Below are positions 8,811-18,651 of a stretch of 64,000 nucleotides of DNA, in pieces. The number at the start of each line of letters is the position of its first letter. Position 1 is the first letter of the stretch. The notes under the pieces were generated by a model. It was not told where the DNA came from. It did no database searches and was given only the letters and a program-made list of their open reading frames with translations. Position numbers and translations under genes: made by a program. This stretch comes from Acidocella sp. 20-57-95. GTDB taxonomy: Bacteria > Pseudomonadota > Alphaproteobacteria > Acetobacterales > Acetobacteraceae. The stretch lies in NCBI GenBank assembly GCA_002255575.1, contig NCAT01000006.1:62001-126000 (forward strand), in the 5' to 3' direction.

Positions 8811-11385
8811 CTTGCAACCGATACAGCAATGCCGGGAGGAAAATAAAGGTGGCGATTAAGACCGCAAGCAAGCTCAACAACAGCAAATAACCCATACTGG
8901 CGGTGCCGCGATCATGCGAGGCTGCTAATGTGCCAAAGGCCGTACCGGTGGTCAGCGCCGAAAACAACACCGCATGCGCGGTGGCGGAGGATAGAAAATT
9001 CCGCATTCCCGCACGGAAATTCATCACGAAATAAACATTGAACGACACACCAACGCCTAATAGCAGCGGTAGTGCGATGATGTTGGCATAATTAATTTCC
9101 AACCCGGCAAGTTTTGCAAATAGAGCGGTCAGCAAGCCGGAAAGTGCGAGCGTCATAATCACCAACGCCATGTCGCGAATATTACGGAACACCAGGAACA
9201 AAATCACCGCAATCGCGATGCTGGCGAGCAACGCTGCCTCGCGGAATGACTCTAAAATCGTCCCGGCAGTGGCGATGGTGGAGATAGCCGGGCCACCCGC
9301 ATTCGGGGCCACCGCAAGCACGGCGCTGGAAAATGCCCGCAAGCCGGTTGTGGTTTGCGAAGCGGCGGTCGGGAAGGCTTCAACCTTCACTTCACCATTT
9401 GGCAAAAACCAATCACGCGCAATGCTGGCAGGCAGGTTTTGCCGAGTGATTTCCTGCGCGCCAAGGCTGACATTTAAGCGCTGCAACTCTGCCGGCAAAA
9501 ACCGCGTGACCGCACCGTTCATTGCCATCACATGCGCATCATCCTCGCCGATTAATTTGGTCAGTGCGTTGGCGATACCCAGCACCGGTGAGTTGGCAGG
9601 AAGCTGGTCTTTTACTTTTAGAATTGCATCGCGGGTGGCAACCATTGAAAGGCGAATATCCTGCGCCGTCACCGGATTGCCCCCACCCGTCTGCGAAATA
9701 TTCGTGGTCTCAATCGTGGGTGCCAAAATCGTCTCTGCCTGGTTCAGCATTGCAAGCTTTTGCGCCTGGTCAGAGGGGATAAAGGTGGCGCCCGAAATCA
9801 CGCTCGCCACCTGCGGCAGGGCGCTAAGTTTTTGGCTTAACGCGCTGGCAGCCGCGAGGTCTGGTACCATCGCATCGGCATAAAACGGATTGGTCGTTGG
9901 GTTATCGAGTAAGCGGTGCAACGTGACCATGCTTTCAGAGGCGGGGTCTTTGGTATTTAGCGGGTTCGCATCAAACCCGATTGTTACCGCTGCTACCGCA
10001 CCGGCCAATGCCAGCACCGCAAAGCCGATCAGGACAGGTTTTTGGTGCCGCCGCAGCAATCTATCCGTTTGCACACCGTATGGCAGACCAATGGTGAAAT
10101 TTTCTTCCCTTGGCCGAAGCAACCGCAGCAGCGCTGGCAGAAATGTGATGGTGCAGATAAAAGCCAACAACATACCCACCCCGGCGATGATTCCCAATTC
10201 TGCCACACCAACAAAATCAGTTGGTGCGAAGGCCAAAAATCCGCAGGCGGTGGCGGCGGCGGCAAGGGCAATCTGGCCACCCGCAACCCGGGCTGTTTGG
10301 ATGATTGCCGCCCCTAATTCGGGCGTTTCATGCCGCACATCACGCAGCCGCACGCAATATTGGATTGCAAAATCAACCGCGAGGCCAATGAATAAAATGG
10401 CGAAGGCTACCGAAATTAAGTTCATCACGCCAATCGCCACAGCCGCAAAGGTGATGGTGTACACCAATCCCAGTACCAAGGTGGCCAGAATCGGCACAAT
10501 CAACCGCCATGACCGCAACGCCAGGAATAGCCACAAGGAAATCAATAACACGCTGACGATGCCGCCAACCACCATCCCTTGCGTGAGCGAGGCAAATTGT
10601 TCGTCAGCTAGTGGAATCTGCCCGGTATAATCAACCGTCACCCGCCCGGCTTTCACATCCGGCAAAGCAGCGGCAATACGCTTGAGCGCCGCCGTGGCGA
10701 CTCCGCCCGGTGTCAGGCTGGAATTATCCAGCACCGGATGGGCCAGCACAAATTCGGCATCGCCGCCCAAATTACCGCCGATAAGCGACTGCCAGGAGAG
10801 CGGCACCGGGTGGCCATCGGCCGCGGCTTGCAAGGACGTCGCCACCCCGCGAAGGGCGGCATCATAGGGTTGCAGATTAGCCCGCCCCATCTGCACGCCC
10901 TGGGCGAGCAGCCCAATGCCGTTCAATAAGCCCCGCGCTGAGGGGTCCGCCGCTAACTGACCCAGAAAAGGCTGCGCTGCGATGACCGAGGTCAGCAATT
11001 TGGCAAGCTGGGTGGGGGGTAACAACAGCAAGCCTTCGCGCGTGTAAAACGCATTGCCGGCGGGATAATCAGAATCGTGAAAATTTGTCTTATCGGCACG
11101 CAGGGCCGCGTTTAATGCAGCGGCGGTCTCTGCTGCTTCCTCAGGTGTGGCACCACGCACCACCGCAACAATCAGCCGGTCAAATTGCGGGAAGTTCTTA
11201 TCCTCAGCCATTTGCGCCTGGCGCCAGGGTAAGGAGGCGGCAAATAAATTATTGGTGTCGGTATCGACGCTAAGATGGCTCGCACAGTAATTCAGCCCAA
11301 GACCCGCCAGCAGCAATGCCACAACAACAACCAAACCGGCCCGCTTTTGCGATGCGGCGGCGATACGCACAATCAGACCCAACAA
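8788..11385 (-). CDS. hpnN: Hopanoid-associated RND transporter HpnN
   Basis: MMPL/RND-type inner-membrane transporter thought to deliver hopanoids to the outer membrane. The 865-aa protein has the expected layout: an N-terminal helix, a large periplasmic loop with DTDTNNLFAASLPWR and LLPPTQLAKLL, a block of five or six helices (SLWLFLALRSWRL to FLPALLRLL), a second loop and a C-terminal helix block ending FIFLPALLYRL. The start is TTG at 11385, preceded by AAGGG at 7 bases; a stop lies 30 bases upstream in frame and there is no ATG between. Unlike many genomes it is 13 kb from the other hpn genes, including hpnM. Confidence 0.88.
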   Translation of the reverse strand: MLGLIVRIAAASQKRAGLVVVVALLLAGLGLNYCASHLSVDTDTNNLFAASLPWRQAQMAEDKNFPQFDRLIVAVVRGATPEEAAETAAALNAALRADKTNFHDSDYPAGNAFYTREGLLLLPPTQLAKLLTSVIAAQPFLGQLAADPSARGLLNGIGLLAQGVQMGRANLQPYDAALRGVATSLQAAADGHPVPLSWQSLIGGNLGGDAEFVLAHPVLDNSSLTPGGVATAALKRIAAALPDVKAGRVTVDYTGQIPLADEQFASLTQGMVVGGIVSVLLISLWLFLALRSWRLIVPILATLVLGLVYTITFAAVAIGVMNLISVAFAILFIGLAVDFAIQYCVRLRDVRHETPELGAAIIQTARVAGGQIALAAAATACGFLAFAPTDFVGVAELGIIAGVGMLLAFICTITFLPALLRLLRPREENFTIGLPYGVQTDRLLRRHQKPVLIGFAVLALAGAVAAVTIGFDANPLNTKDPASESMVTLHRLLDNPTTNPFYADAMVPDLAAASALSQKLSALPQVASVISGATFIPSDQAQKLAMLNQAETILAPTIETTNISQTGGGNPVTAQDIRLSMVATRDAILKVKDQLPANSPVLGIANALTKLIGEDDAHVMAMNGAVTRFLPAELQRLNVSLGAQEITRQNLPASIARDWFLPNGEVKVEAFPTAASQTTTGLRAFSSAVLAVAPNAGGPAISTIATAGTILESFREAALLASIAIAVILFLVFRNIRDMALVIMTLALSGLLTALFAKLAGLEINYANIIALPLLLGVGVSFNVYFVMNFRAGMRNFLSSATAHAVLFSALTTGTAFGTLAASHDRGTASMGYLLLLSLLAVLIATFIFLPALLYRLQDAGKTQL

Positions 11386-11435
11386 TTTATGACCCTTTAA
11401 CTGATCTGGCTTTCACATAAGCAGGTGGAGCTTGC

Positions 11436-11744
11436 TTAAAAAGCCAGCCCTGACATGACGATTCGGCCATAAATATCCGCGAGGACAAGCTGTAGTGCTT
11501 CGAGCAGCAAAATCAGGATCACCGGGCTTATATCGATGCTACCGAAATTCGGGAGCCGACGGCGGATTGGGTTCAAAGCGGGCGCTGTCAGCCGGTCTAG
11601 AAAATCCCCGATCTGATAAACAATCGGGTTGCGGCTGTTGATCACACCAAACGACATCAGCATCGACATGACGACCGCTGCGATCACCGCATAGATATAA
11701 AGTTGCAGCAATTCGCCAGCCAGCCAGAAAATCGCATTGACCAT
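11436..11744 (-). CDS. YggT family membrane protein
   Basis: A 102-aa integral membrane protein with two hydrophobic segments on either side of a loop (FLDRLTAPALNPIRRRLP) that is the YggT hallmark. YggT proteins are linked to cell-shape and osmotic phenotypes, but their biochemical role is not firm. ATG at 11744 has a GGGGA ribosome site upstream; the longer frame begins with TTG at 11771 and is less likely. It is the first gene of a possible unit with hpnN, 50 bases downstream. Confidence 0.88.
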   Translation of the reverse strand: MVNAIFWLAGELLQLYIYAVIAAVVMSMLMSFGVINSRNPIVYQIGDFLDRLTAPALNPIRRRLPNFGSIDISPVILILLLEALQLVLADIYGRIVMSGLAF

Positions 11745-11872
11745 GATATTCCCCAAAAATGTATCGCCCAAGCAGTAGCGGGCCGCACGGTTGGAGGCAA
11801 ATACTTGACTTGCGCGCGGTGATGCGCGAAGCCCCGGTCCGGATGGACCCTTACGGTTACAATTATCAGTTA

Positions 11873-11948
<76 letters not shown>

Positions 11949-11961
11949 TGATCCTGCTTTC

Positions 11962-13185
11962 ATGAAGGACCCGACCCGGGAGGCGGCGTACGAGCTGTTG
12001 AAGGCCGTATTGACGCGCAATACCTCGCTGGATGCGGCGTTGGACGGGCTACCGAAAATTGATGCACGAGATAAAGCCGCCGCGCACCGGCTGGCCGCCA
12101 CCGTGCTGCGCCACACTGGCACGCTGAATGCGGTGCTGGAAGGGTTTTTGCTGCGTGAACCCCCGCAAGCGGTGCGGCATATTTTGTGGCTGGGGGCAGC
12201 GGCCTCACTATTTCTTGAAAGCCCGCCGCACGCCGCCGTCGGCACCGCCGTGGACCTTGCCAAGGCCAAAAAACTTGAAGCCTTTGCCGGGCTGATCAAC
12301 GCCGTGCTGCGCAAAGTAGCCGCCGGTGGGGTGGATTTACTCGATGGGCTCGATATGCCGCGTTTGGACACGCCCGCCTGGGCTTGGGCAAGCTGGGGGG
12401 CTAACGCCCGCGCCATTGCTACCGCACAGCAAACCGAGGCGCCGCTGGATGTTTCCGTAAAGCCGGGTGTGGTCATGCCGGGCGAACAGCTGCCCACCGG
12501 GTCGTTCCGATTTGCGGCTGGAACCTCGGTCACGGCGTTGCCCGGCTATGAGGAGGGCGAATTTTGGGTGCAGGACGTGGCCGCCACCCTACCCGCGTTG
12601 ATTTTGAACCCGCAGCCCGGCGAGCGTGTGTTGGATTTATGCGCCGCGCCAGGCGGTAAAACCGCCCAATTGGCTGCCGCTGGCGCCCGCGTGACCGCTG
12701 TTGAGCGCGACGCTGGGCGGATGGGCACGTTAAAAAGTAATCTCGCCCGGTTGCGGCTGGATGTCGAAACCGTGCTGGCGGATGCCACCATTTGGCGGCC
12801 TTCAGAAAAATTTGGCGCGATATTGTTGGACGCACCTTGTAGTGCCACCGGCACCATCCGCCGCCACCCAGATTTGCTGCATATTCGCAAAGCCCGTGAC
12901 CTGATCGCCCTCAACCGGTTGCAAGATGAACTGCTCAATGCCGCTTATGAAATGTTGGCGCCAGGCGGGCGGCTGGTTTACGCCGTGTGCTCGCTGCAGC
13001 CCGAAGAGGGCGAGGCGCGGGTTAATGCGGCGTGCAAACGGCTTGGGCTGCGGCATGACAGGCTAGGGCTGGCCAGCCTGCCGGAAGCTGTTACTGAGGA
13101 CAAGAATATCCGTACCCATCCGGGCCTATGGCCAGAACGCGGCGGGATGGACGGTTTTTTTGTTGCAAGGCTGACCAAGCCTTAA
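11962..13185 (+). CDS. rsmB: 16S rRNA m5C967 methyltransferase RsmB
   Basis: SAM-dependent RNA cytosine methyltransferase. The 407-aa protein has an N-terminal NusB-like helical domain (about residues 1-135) and a C-terminal Rossmann domain with the SAM loop DLCAAPGGKTAQLAA, the LDAPCSATGT motif and the catalytic-cysteine motif YAVCSLQPEEGE. ATG at 11962 is 13 bases after the tRNA-Ala CCA end. It is followed by rpe and a heparinase-like gene, an arrangement often seen in alphaproteobacteria. Confidence 0.95.
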   Translation: MKDPTREAAYELLKAVLTRNTSLDAALDGLPKIDARDKAAAHRLAATVLRHTGTLNAVLEGFLLREPPQAVRHILWLGAAASLFLESPPHAAVGTAVDLAKAKKLEAFAGLINAVLRKVAAGGVDLLDGLDMPRLDTPAWAWASWGANARAIATAQQTEAPLDVSVKPGVVMPGEQLPTGSFRFAAGTSVTALPGYEEGEFWVQDVAATLPALILNPQPGERVLDLCAAPGGKTAQLAAAGARVTAVERDAGRMGTLKSNLARLRLDVETVLADATIWRPSEKFGAILLDAPCSATGTIRRHPDLLHIRKARDLIALNRLQDELLNAAYEMLAPGGRLVYAVCSLQPEEGEARVNAACKRLGLRHDRLGLASLPEAVTEDKNIRTHPGLWPERGGMDGFFVARLTKP

Positions 13186-13226
13186 CAAGCCTTGTGAATC
13201 AGGCGGCGGGTTAGGTACAACCTTGC

Positions 13227-13931
13227 ATGACCACGCACCCGAATCGTCTCATTATTGCACCGAGCCTCCTAGCCGCTGATTTCCTTAAACTCGGCGCCGA
13301 GGCTGAGGCCGTGGAGAATGCCGGGGCTGACTGGCTGCATTTGGATGTCATGGACGGGCATTTTGTGCCGAACATCACCTTTGGCCCGCTGGTGGTGAAA
13401 GCGCTGAAAACCCGCAGCAAAATTCCACTTGACGTACATTTGATGATCGCGCCGGTGGACCCTTACATTGCAGCCTTTGCTGAGGCGGGCGCAGACCATA
13501 TCAGCGTGCACCCGGAATCCGGCCCGCATTTGCACCGCACGCTGCAGCTTATCCGCTCGCTCGGCAAAAAGGCCGGGGTGGTGTTGAACCCTGCAACGCC
13601 CGTGGAAGCGATTGTGAATGTCATCGATCTTGTTGATATCATCATGGTAATGACGGTGAATCCCGGCTTTGGCGGGCAGGCGTTCATTGCCTCGCAACTC
13701 AGCAAGATAGCCGCTCTGCGCCGGTTAATTGATAGCTCCGGCCGACAGATTTATTTGCAGATTGATGGCGGGATTACGCCGCAGACCGCCCACAGCGTGT
13801 TGGATATGGGGGCTGACTGCCTGATCGCCGGGACGGCCGTATTCGGTAAACCTGATTATGCCAAGGCAATCGCTGATATCCGGGCCGCTATGCCGAAACC
13901 ATTCCCAGAATTTACGGTTAGTGGCGGATGA
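13227..13931 (+). CDS. rpe: Ribulose-phosphate 3-epimerase
   Basis: Interconverts ribulose 5-phosphate and xylulose 5-phosphate in the pentose phosphate pathway. The 234-aa TIM barrel shows IAPSLLAADF, HLDVMDGHFVPNITFGP with its metal-binding His and Asp, HLMI, MTVNPGFGGQ and the phosphate-binding IAGTAVFG. Its stop overlaps the next start by 4 bases, indicating translational coupling. Confidence 0.97.
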   Translation: MTTHPNRLIIAPSLLAADFLKLGAEAEAVENAGADWLHLDVMDGHFVPNITFGPLVVKALKTRSKIPLDVHLMIAPVDPYIAAFAEAGADHISVHPESGPHLHRTLQLIRSLGKKAGVVLNPATPVEAIVNVIDLVDIIMVMTVNPGFGGQAFIASQLSKIAALRRLIDSSGRQIYLQIDGGITPQTAHSVLDMGADCLIAGTAVFGKPDYAKAIADIRAAMPKPFPEFTVSGG

Positions 13932-15523
13932 ATCAGACGGGGAATTTCACCCGCAATGCCCGATTCCTGATCGCCAGGCTGCAAAACATGCGTGCCGCTA
14001 ATTTCCCGGATGCACCGGCCCTAGCCATCCGTGACCCGTGGCCGGGCGAGCCAAGCCGGGGCGCGAAGCTCGTGAAGGGCGAGTTGGAATATCTGGGCAT
14101 CACCCGTTCCATGCAGGGCCAGCCATTTGCACAAGCTGCGGGCTCGGCTGTGTTGCGGGCGCATGCGCTGGGCTTTAGCTGGCTGCGGGATTTGCGCGCA
14201 TTAGGCACCGATGCTGCCCGGTCGCGCGCACGGCATCTGGTTTCGGAATATCTCGATGAAGACCATCATGACCCGTTAAGTACCAGGCCCGATGTTACCG
14301 GCGCCCGGATCACGGCGTGGCTCGCGCATTATGATTTCTTTGCTGCCTCCGCCAATGATGATTTCCGGCAAGCTTTGATGAGCCGGATGGTAACAGAGGC
14401 ACGCACTTTATCAGCCTCCCTGCCCGCGGAGGCGCAAGATGGCCGGGCGCTGACGGCGCTGAAAGGGTTGATCGCGGCGTCGGTGGCGATGCCGGACCAT
14501 GCGGCCTATCTGGCGCGGGCATTGAAATTTCTGACCGCCGAGATCGAGCGGCAGATTCTGCCCGATGGTTGCCATGTGGAACGTAGCCCGGCTGCCCATG
14601 TGGCCGCCTTACAGGATTTATGTGAAATTCGGGCGATTTTGCAGGCCGGTAAAGCTGCCGCCCCGGTCGCGATGGCGGGCATTATTGAACGCTTGGCGCT
14701 GGCACTGCGGGCCTTGCGGCACGGCGATGGTGGGCTGGCTTTGTTCAATGGATCGAAAGAGGAATTGCCCGGCATCGTTGACCTCGTACTGAGCCAAGCC
14801 GGGCGGGGGAGCCGTAACCCCGCCAATCTCGGGGCCAGTGGGTTTTACCGGCTGGCCGCTGGCAAAAGCTTGGTGCTGGTGGATGCTGGCGTGCCCGCTG
14901 CACCGGGGCTTGATCGATTTGCTCATGCCGGGACGTTGGGGTTTGAATTTTCAGTCGGCAAAGAACGCTTGATTGTGAATTGTGGCGCCTCGCCCGCTGC
15001 CGGCGGGGATTGGCGCGATGCGTTGCGGGCGACAGCCGCGCATTCGACCTTAACAATCGCCGATGTGGCATCCTCGGAATTGCGCGAAAATGGGCTGGGG
15101 CGGCGGCCAACCACGGTACATGCGCAGCGCCATGAAGCCCGCGGGGCACATTGGTTGGAAGCCAGCCATGATGGCTGGGGTAAGCTATTCGGCGCGGTGC
15201 ATCGGCGGCGGCTATATTTATCGGAAAGTGGCGAGGATTTGCGCGGCGAGGATGTTGTAGAAGCCGCCCAGCCGCAGCCTTTTGTGGTGCGGTTCCATCT
15301 GCACCCCAGCGTGACAGCCAGCCTGCAACAGGACCATGGCGCGGTGCTGCTGCGCCTGCCCTCCGGACAGGGCTGGCGCTTAAGGGTTGACCAGGCAAGC
15401 CTGAGCGTTGAGGAGAGCGTATATTTTGGCCTGAATGAGCCGCGCCGTGCCGAACAGGTGGTGTTGACAGGTCATCAAGATGGACCGCAACAGCTGAAAT
15501 GGGCGATCACCAAAGTCGGGTGA
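13928..15523 (+). CDS. Heparinase II/III-like family protein
   Basis: A 531-aa protein with an all-alpha N-terminal half containing SWLRDLRALG and DGCHVERSPAAHVAALQDL, and a beta-rich C-terminal half with AHAGTLGFEFSVG and the AAHSTLTIADVASSEL stretch. This is the heparinase II/III-like architecture typical of the alphaproteobacterial gene between rsmB and purH. Family members cleave uronic-acid polysaccharides, but this housekeeping-context branch has no proven substrate and may act in envelope glycan turnover. It starts inside the rpe stop (ATGA). Confidence 0.85.
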   Translation: MNQTGNFTRNARFLIARLQNMRAANFPDAPALAIRDPWPGEPSRGAKLVKGELEYLGITRSMQGQPFAQAAGSAVLRAHALGFSWLRDLRALGTDAARSRARHLVSEYLDEDHHDPLSTRPDVTGARITAWLAHYDFFAASANDDFRQALMSRMVTEARTLSASLPAEAQDGRALTALKGLIAASVAMPDHAAYLARALKFLTAEIERQILPDGCHVERSPAAHVAALQDLCEIRAILQAGKAAAPVAMAGIIERLALALRALRHGDGGLALFNGSKEELPGIVDLVLSQAGRGSRNPANLGASGFYRLAAGKSLVLVDAGVPAAPGLDRFAHAGTLGFEFSVGKERLIVNCGASPAAGGDWRDALRATAAHSTLTIADVASSELRENGLGRRPTTVHAQRHEARGAHWLEASHDGWGKLFGAVHRRRLYLSESGEDLRGEDVVEAAQPQPFVVRFHLHPSVTASLQQDHGAVLLRLPSGQGWRLRVDQASLSVEESVYFGLNEPRRAEQVVLTGHQDGPQQLKWAITKVG

Positions 15524-15549
15524 TTAGGGTCGGGTAGTTAGGGGTTTTG

Positions 15550-16566
15550 ATGGCGCGTATTCTTCTCACCGGCGGCGCTGGATATATTGCCTCGCATACC
15601 GCCGTGGCGCTGGTTGAGCGTGGTCATAAGGTGGTGCTGCTTGATAATTTCGCCAATTCCGAGCGTGATGTGCCAGACCGGCTGCGGCGCCTGACCGGCG
15701 AATTATTTCCGGTGATTGAGGCGGATATACGCGATGTGAAGGCGGTGACGGACGCTATGAAAGCATTTCCGGTAGATGCGATCATTCATTTTGCCGCCCT
15801 CAAAGCGGTGGGTGAAAGCGAAGCTGACCCGCTGCTGTATTACGATATGAATATTGTCGGCACCATTCGGCTGTTTGAAGCGATGCAGAATGCAGGGGTT
15901 CACCGGCTGGTGTTTAGCTCATCAGCCACTGTCTATGGACAGCCCGACAGCTCACCGATTTTGGAAGATGCCCCAACGCGGGTCAATAATATCTATGGCC
16001 GCACCAAGCTGGTGATGGAGGATTTAATCCGTGACCTGGCCCGCACCGGCAAATTGAAGGGGGCGGCAAATTTACGCTATTTCAATCCGGTTGGCGCGCA
16101 TTCTTCCGCGATGATCGGGGAAACCCCATCGGGTGTGCCAAATAATCTGATGCCCTATATCACCCAAGTGGCAACCGGCGAGCGGCCGTACTTGAACGTG
16201 TTCGGCAATGATTACGATACGCCAGATGGCACCGGCGTGCGTGATTATATCCATGTCATGGACCTCGCTTGCGCCCATACGCTTGCGGTGGAGCATATTA
16301 TTGCCAATGACGTGTCGGTGACCACCAATCTTGGCACTGGGATCGGCCTTTCAGTGCTGGATTTGGTGCATGCGTTTGAACGTGCCACCGGGCGGAAAAT
16401 ACCACTGAATTTTGCACCGCGCCGCGCTGGCGATGTGGCAAGCTACTATGCCAACCCGGCAATGGCGGAAAAATTATTCGGCTGGAAAGCTGCTCTCAAT
16501 GTCGATGACATGTGCCGCGATGCGTGGCGCTGGCAGGCCAAGCGCGCCGGCATCAACGACGTCTGA
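15550..16566 (+). CDS. galE: UDP-glucose 4-epimerase
   Basis: Interconverts UDP-glucose and UDP-galactose for surface polysaccharides. The 338-aa extended short-chain dehydrogenase has the NAD-binding GGAGYIASH at its N-terminus, SSSATVYG with the catalytic Ser, YGRTK with the catalytic Tyr and Lys, and LRYFNPVGAH, a GalE signature. ATG at 15550 is used; the frame also opens with TTG three bases earlier. It follows the heparinase-like gene by 26 bases. Confidence 0.94.
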   Translation: MARILLTGGAGYIASHTAVALVERGHKVVLLDNFANSERDVPDRLRRLTGELFPVIEADIRDVKAVTDAMKAFPVDAIIHFAALKAVGESEADPLLYYDMNIVGTIRLFEAMQNAGVHRLVFSSSATVYGQPDSSPILEDAPTRVNNIYGRTKLVMEDLIRDLARTGKLKGAANLRYFNPVGAHSSAMIGETPSGVPNNLMPYITQVATGERPYLNVFGNDYDTPDGTGVRDYIHVMDLACAHTLAVEHIIANDVSVTTNLGTGIGLSVLDLVHAFERATGRKIPLNFAPRRAGDVASYYANPAMAEKLFGWKAALNVDDMCRDAWRWQAKRAGINDV

Positions 16567-16620
16567 TGAATTTCGCCTTCGCCACCCGATATAAAGGGTC
16601 GAAAGTGAAGGGACCGAAGA

Positions 16621-16968
16621 ATGAGCGGACATATTAAAATTGTACCGAACGCCAAGCGGGTGGTGGTGAAGGCTGGCGGCGCTGTTATTGCTGATACAAG
16701 GGCCGCGGTAACATTATTGGAGGGCACTTCAGCTGGCGTGCTCTATATTCCCCGAGCTGATGCCAACATGAGCCTGCTTCATAAGACCAGCCACACCACC
16801 ACCTGCCCGTATAAAGGCTTGGCGTCTTACTATTCCATCCCGGCGGCTGGCGCGAAAGCGGTCAATGCGGTGTGGAGTTATGAAAACCCGATCGCAGATG
16901 TGGCGGGCATCAAGGAATATCTGGCTTTCTATCCTAACCGGGTTGATTCCATCGAGGAACTTGCCTGA
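16621..16968 (+). CDS. DUF427 family protein
   Basis: A 115-aa protein with the DUF427 pattern: RVVVKAGGAVIADT, VLYIPRADANMSLL, TTTCPYKGLASYYSI and the closing ENPIADVAGIKEYLAFYP. The function of this widespread small family is unknown; it adopts a compact beta-rich fold. It is 54 bases after galE in the same direction and may be read from that transcript. There is no signal peptide, so it is cytosolic. Confidence 0.88.
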   Translation: MSGHIKIVPNAKRVVVKAGGAVIADTRAAVTLLEGTSAGVLYIPRADANMSLLHKTSHTTTCPYKGLASYYSIPAAGAKAVNAVWSYENPIADVAGIKEYLAFYPNRVDSIEELA

Positions 16969-17029
16969 AATCCACCAAGCCGGCCCGCCTGCATTGATCT
17001 GACGCGGTTTTTCTGGTGCAGACAGCGCC

Positions 17030-18175
17030 ATGGAGCACCGCAAGCCGAAGACCCTGGTATTTTTTCTCAGCGAGGACTGGTTTTTCGTCTCGCATTTCAT
17101 CAAGCGCGGCATTGCGGCTAAGCAGGCCGGCTGGCGGGTGGTCTTGCTGGCACGGGTCAGCGATTGCGTGCCGCAGATTGAAGCGGCAGGCATTGAGGTG
17201 ATCCCGGTGCCGTTCAACCGCAAGCGGTTGAACCCGTTTGCGGAATTATGGTTTGCCGTGCAGCTTGCCGGAATTTACCGGCGCTTGCAGCCGGACCTGG
17301 TGCATAACGTGGCGCTGAAGCCGATTATCGTGGGCGGGGTGGCGGCACGGCTGGCCGGGGTGAAAGCGGTGTTGAACGCGCCGGTCGGGCTGGGGTTTGT
17401 ATTCTCATCGGATAAATTGCTGGCCAAAATCCTCAAGCCGATGGTTACCCTGGCCCTGCGCCTGACTCTCTCCCCGCCCAATTCCCGCGTGGTGTTTGAA
17501 AACCCGGATGATATGGCGGCCATGGTGGGCGCTGGCATGGTGCGGCCGGGTACGGAGGTTCTCATCCGGGGCGCGGGTGTGGATATCACTGATTTTTACA
17601 CCGCCCCGGAACCGCCGCCGCCGGTGCGGGTTATTCTCATCGCCCGGATGATCCGTGAAAAAGGGATTCCCTATTTCGTTGAAGCGGCGCGGATATTACG
17701 CGGACAGGCCGAGTTTATACTGGTGGGTGCCCCCGACCCCGGCAACCCCAACAGCGCGACCGAGGCTGAGTTGCGCGGCTGGGAGGCTGAAGGGCTGGTA
17801 ACGTGGCTAGGGCCGCGCCGGGATATTCCAGACCTGTTGCGTGGCGCCCATATCGCTTGCCAGCCTTCCACCTACCGCGAAGGCCTGCCCAAATCCGCAC
17901 TGGAAGCTGCGGCTTGCGGCAAGCCTTTGGTGACCACCGATGTTCCAGGCTGCCGGGAAGCGGTGGTGGATGGGCTTACCGGTTTTCTGGTGCCACCGCG
18001 CGATGCGCAAGCCCTGGCAGACGCGCTGAAAAAGCTGATCGACGACCTCGAATTGCGCGCCCGCATGGGGGCCGCCGGCCGGTTGCGCACCGAGCAGGAA
18101 TTCGCCGATGCCATCATCTGTGAAAAGACGCTTTTAGTGTATGACGCCCTCACCCAACCCAGGAGCACGCCATGA
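17030..18175 (+). CDS. GT4-type glycosyltransferase
   Basis: A 381-aa GT-B glycosyltransferase. The N-terminal domain opens with TLVFFLSEDWFFVSHFI, a form common in capsule/O-antigen transferases. The C-terminal nucleotide-sugar domain shows RVILIARMIREKGIPYFVEAA, then PSTYREGLPKSALEAAACGKPLVTTDVPGC with the E(x7)E motif. It probably transfers a hexose during extracellular polysaccharide or lipid-sugar assembly; donor and acceptor cannot be read from sequence. ATG at 17030 follows the DUF427 gene by 61 bases, and its stop overlaps the next start (ATGA). Confidence 0.85.
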   Translation: MEHRKPKTLVFFLSEDWFFVSHFIKRGIAAKQAGWRVVLLARVSDCVPQIEAAGIEVIPVPFNRKRLNPFAELWFAVQLAGIYRRLQPDLVHNVALKPIIVGGVAARLAGVKAVLNAPVGLGFVFSSDKLLAKILKPMVTLALRLTLSPPNSRVVFENPDDMAAMVGAGMVRPGTEVLIRGAGVDITDFYTAPEPPPPVRVILIARMIREKGIPYFVEAARILRGQAEFILVGAPDPGNPNSATEAELRGWEAEGLVTWLGPRRDIPDLLRGAHIACQPSTYREGLPKSALEAAACGKPLVTTDVPGCREAVVDGLTGFLVPPRDAQALADALKKLIDDLELRARMGAAGRLRTEQEFADAIICEKTLLVYDALTQPRSTP

Positions 18176-18642
18176 AGCGCTTGATCGCCGCCGCCGTAAT
18201 TGCTGCCTTTGCCACCCCTGCCCTTGCTGACCAGCAGATTGGCAGTGTCAGCACCAATTTCCGGCTGGTGGGGCCAAACGACAAGGTGGTGGTGCAGCGG
18301 CTGGATGACCCGAAGGTGCCGAATGTGGAATGCTACGCCTCCTTCGCGCAGACCGGCGGCGTTGCTGGCGGTCTGGGTGTGGCGACCGACCCTAGCCAGT
18401 TTGCGCTGTCCTGCATTGCAGTTGGCCCGGTAACCCTGCCCAGCGGGTTGCCGCAAAAGGAAGAAGTTGCGTCCATCGCGGCGTCGTTCCTGTTCAAGCA
18501 TTTTATTCTCACCCGCATGGTCGATACCGACAAACACGCTTTGGTCTATGTGCTGATCAGTACCAAGGTGCTGCATGGCTCACCCGCCAATGTGGTTTCC
18601 GCTGTGCCGGTGGCAAATATCGGCGCTCCCGACAAACCATAA
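18172..18642 (+). CDS. CreA family secreted protein
   Basis: A 156-aa protein with a signal peptide ending TPALA. The core (QIGSVSTNFRLVGPNDKVVV, DDPKVPNVECYAS, TGGVAGGLGVATDPS, SCIAVGP) matches the CreA family. Despite its original name CreA is a periplasmic protein of unknown function. Two cysteines (in VECYAS and LSCIAV) could form a disulphide. Its start overlaps the glycosyltransferase stop and it ends 9 bases before purH, so it is inside a coupled run. Confidence 0.85.
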   Translation: MKRLIAAAVIAAFATPALADQQIGSVSTNFRLVGPNDKVVVQRLDDPKVPNVECYASFAQTGGVAGGLGVATDPSQFALSCIAVGPVTLPSGLPQKEEVASIAASFLFKHFILTRMVDTDKHALVYVLISTKVLHGSPANVVSAVPVANIGAPDKP

Positions 18643-18651
18643 GGACTTCTC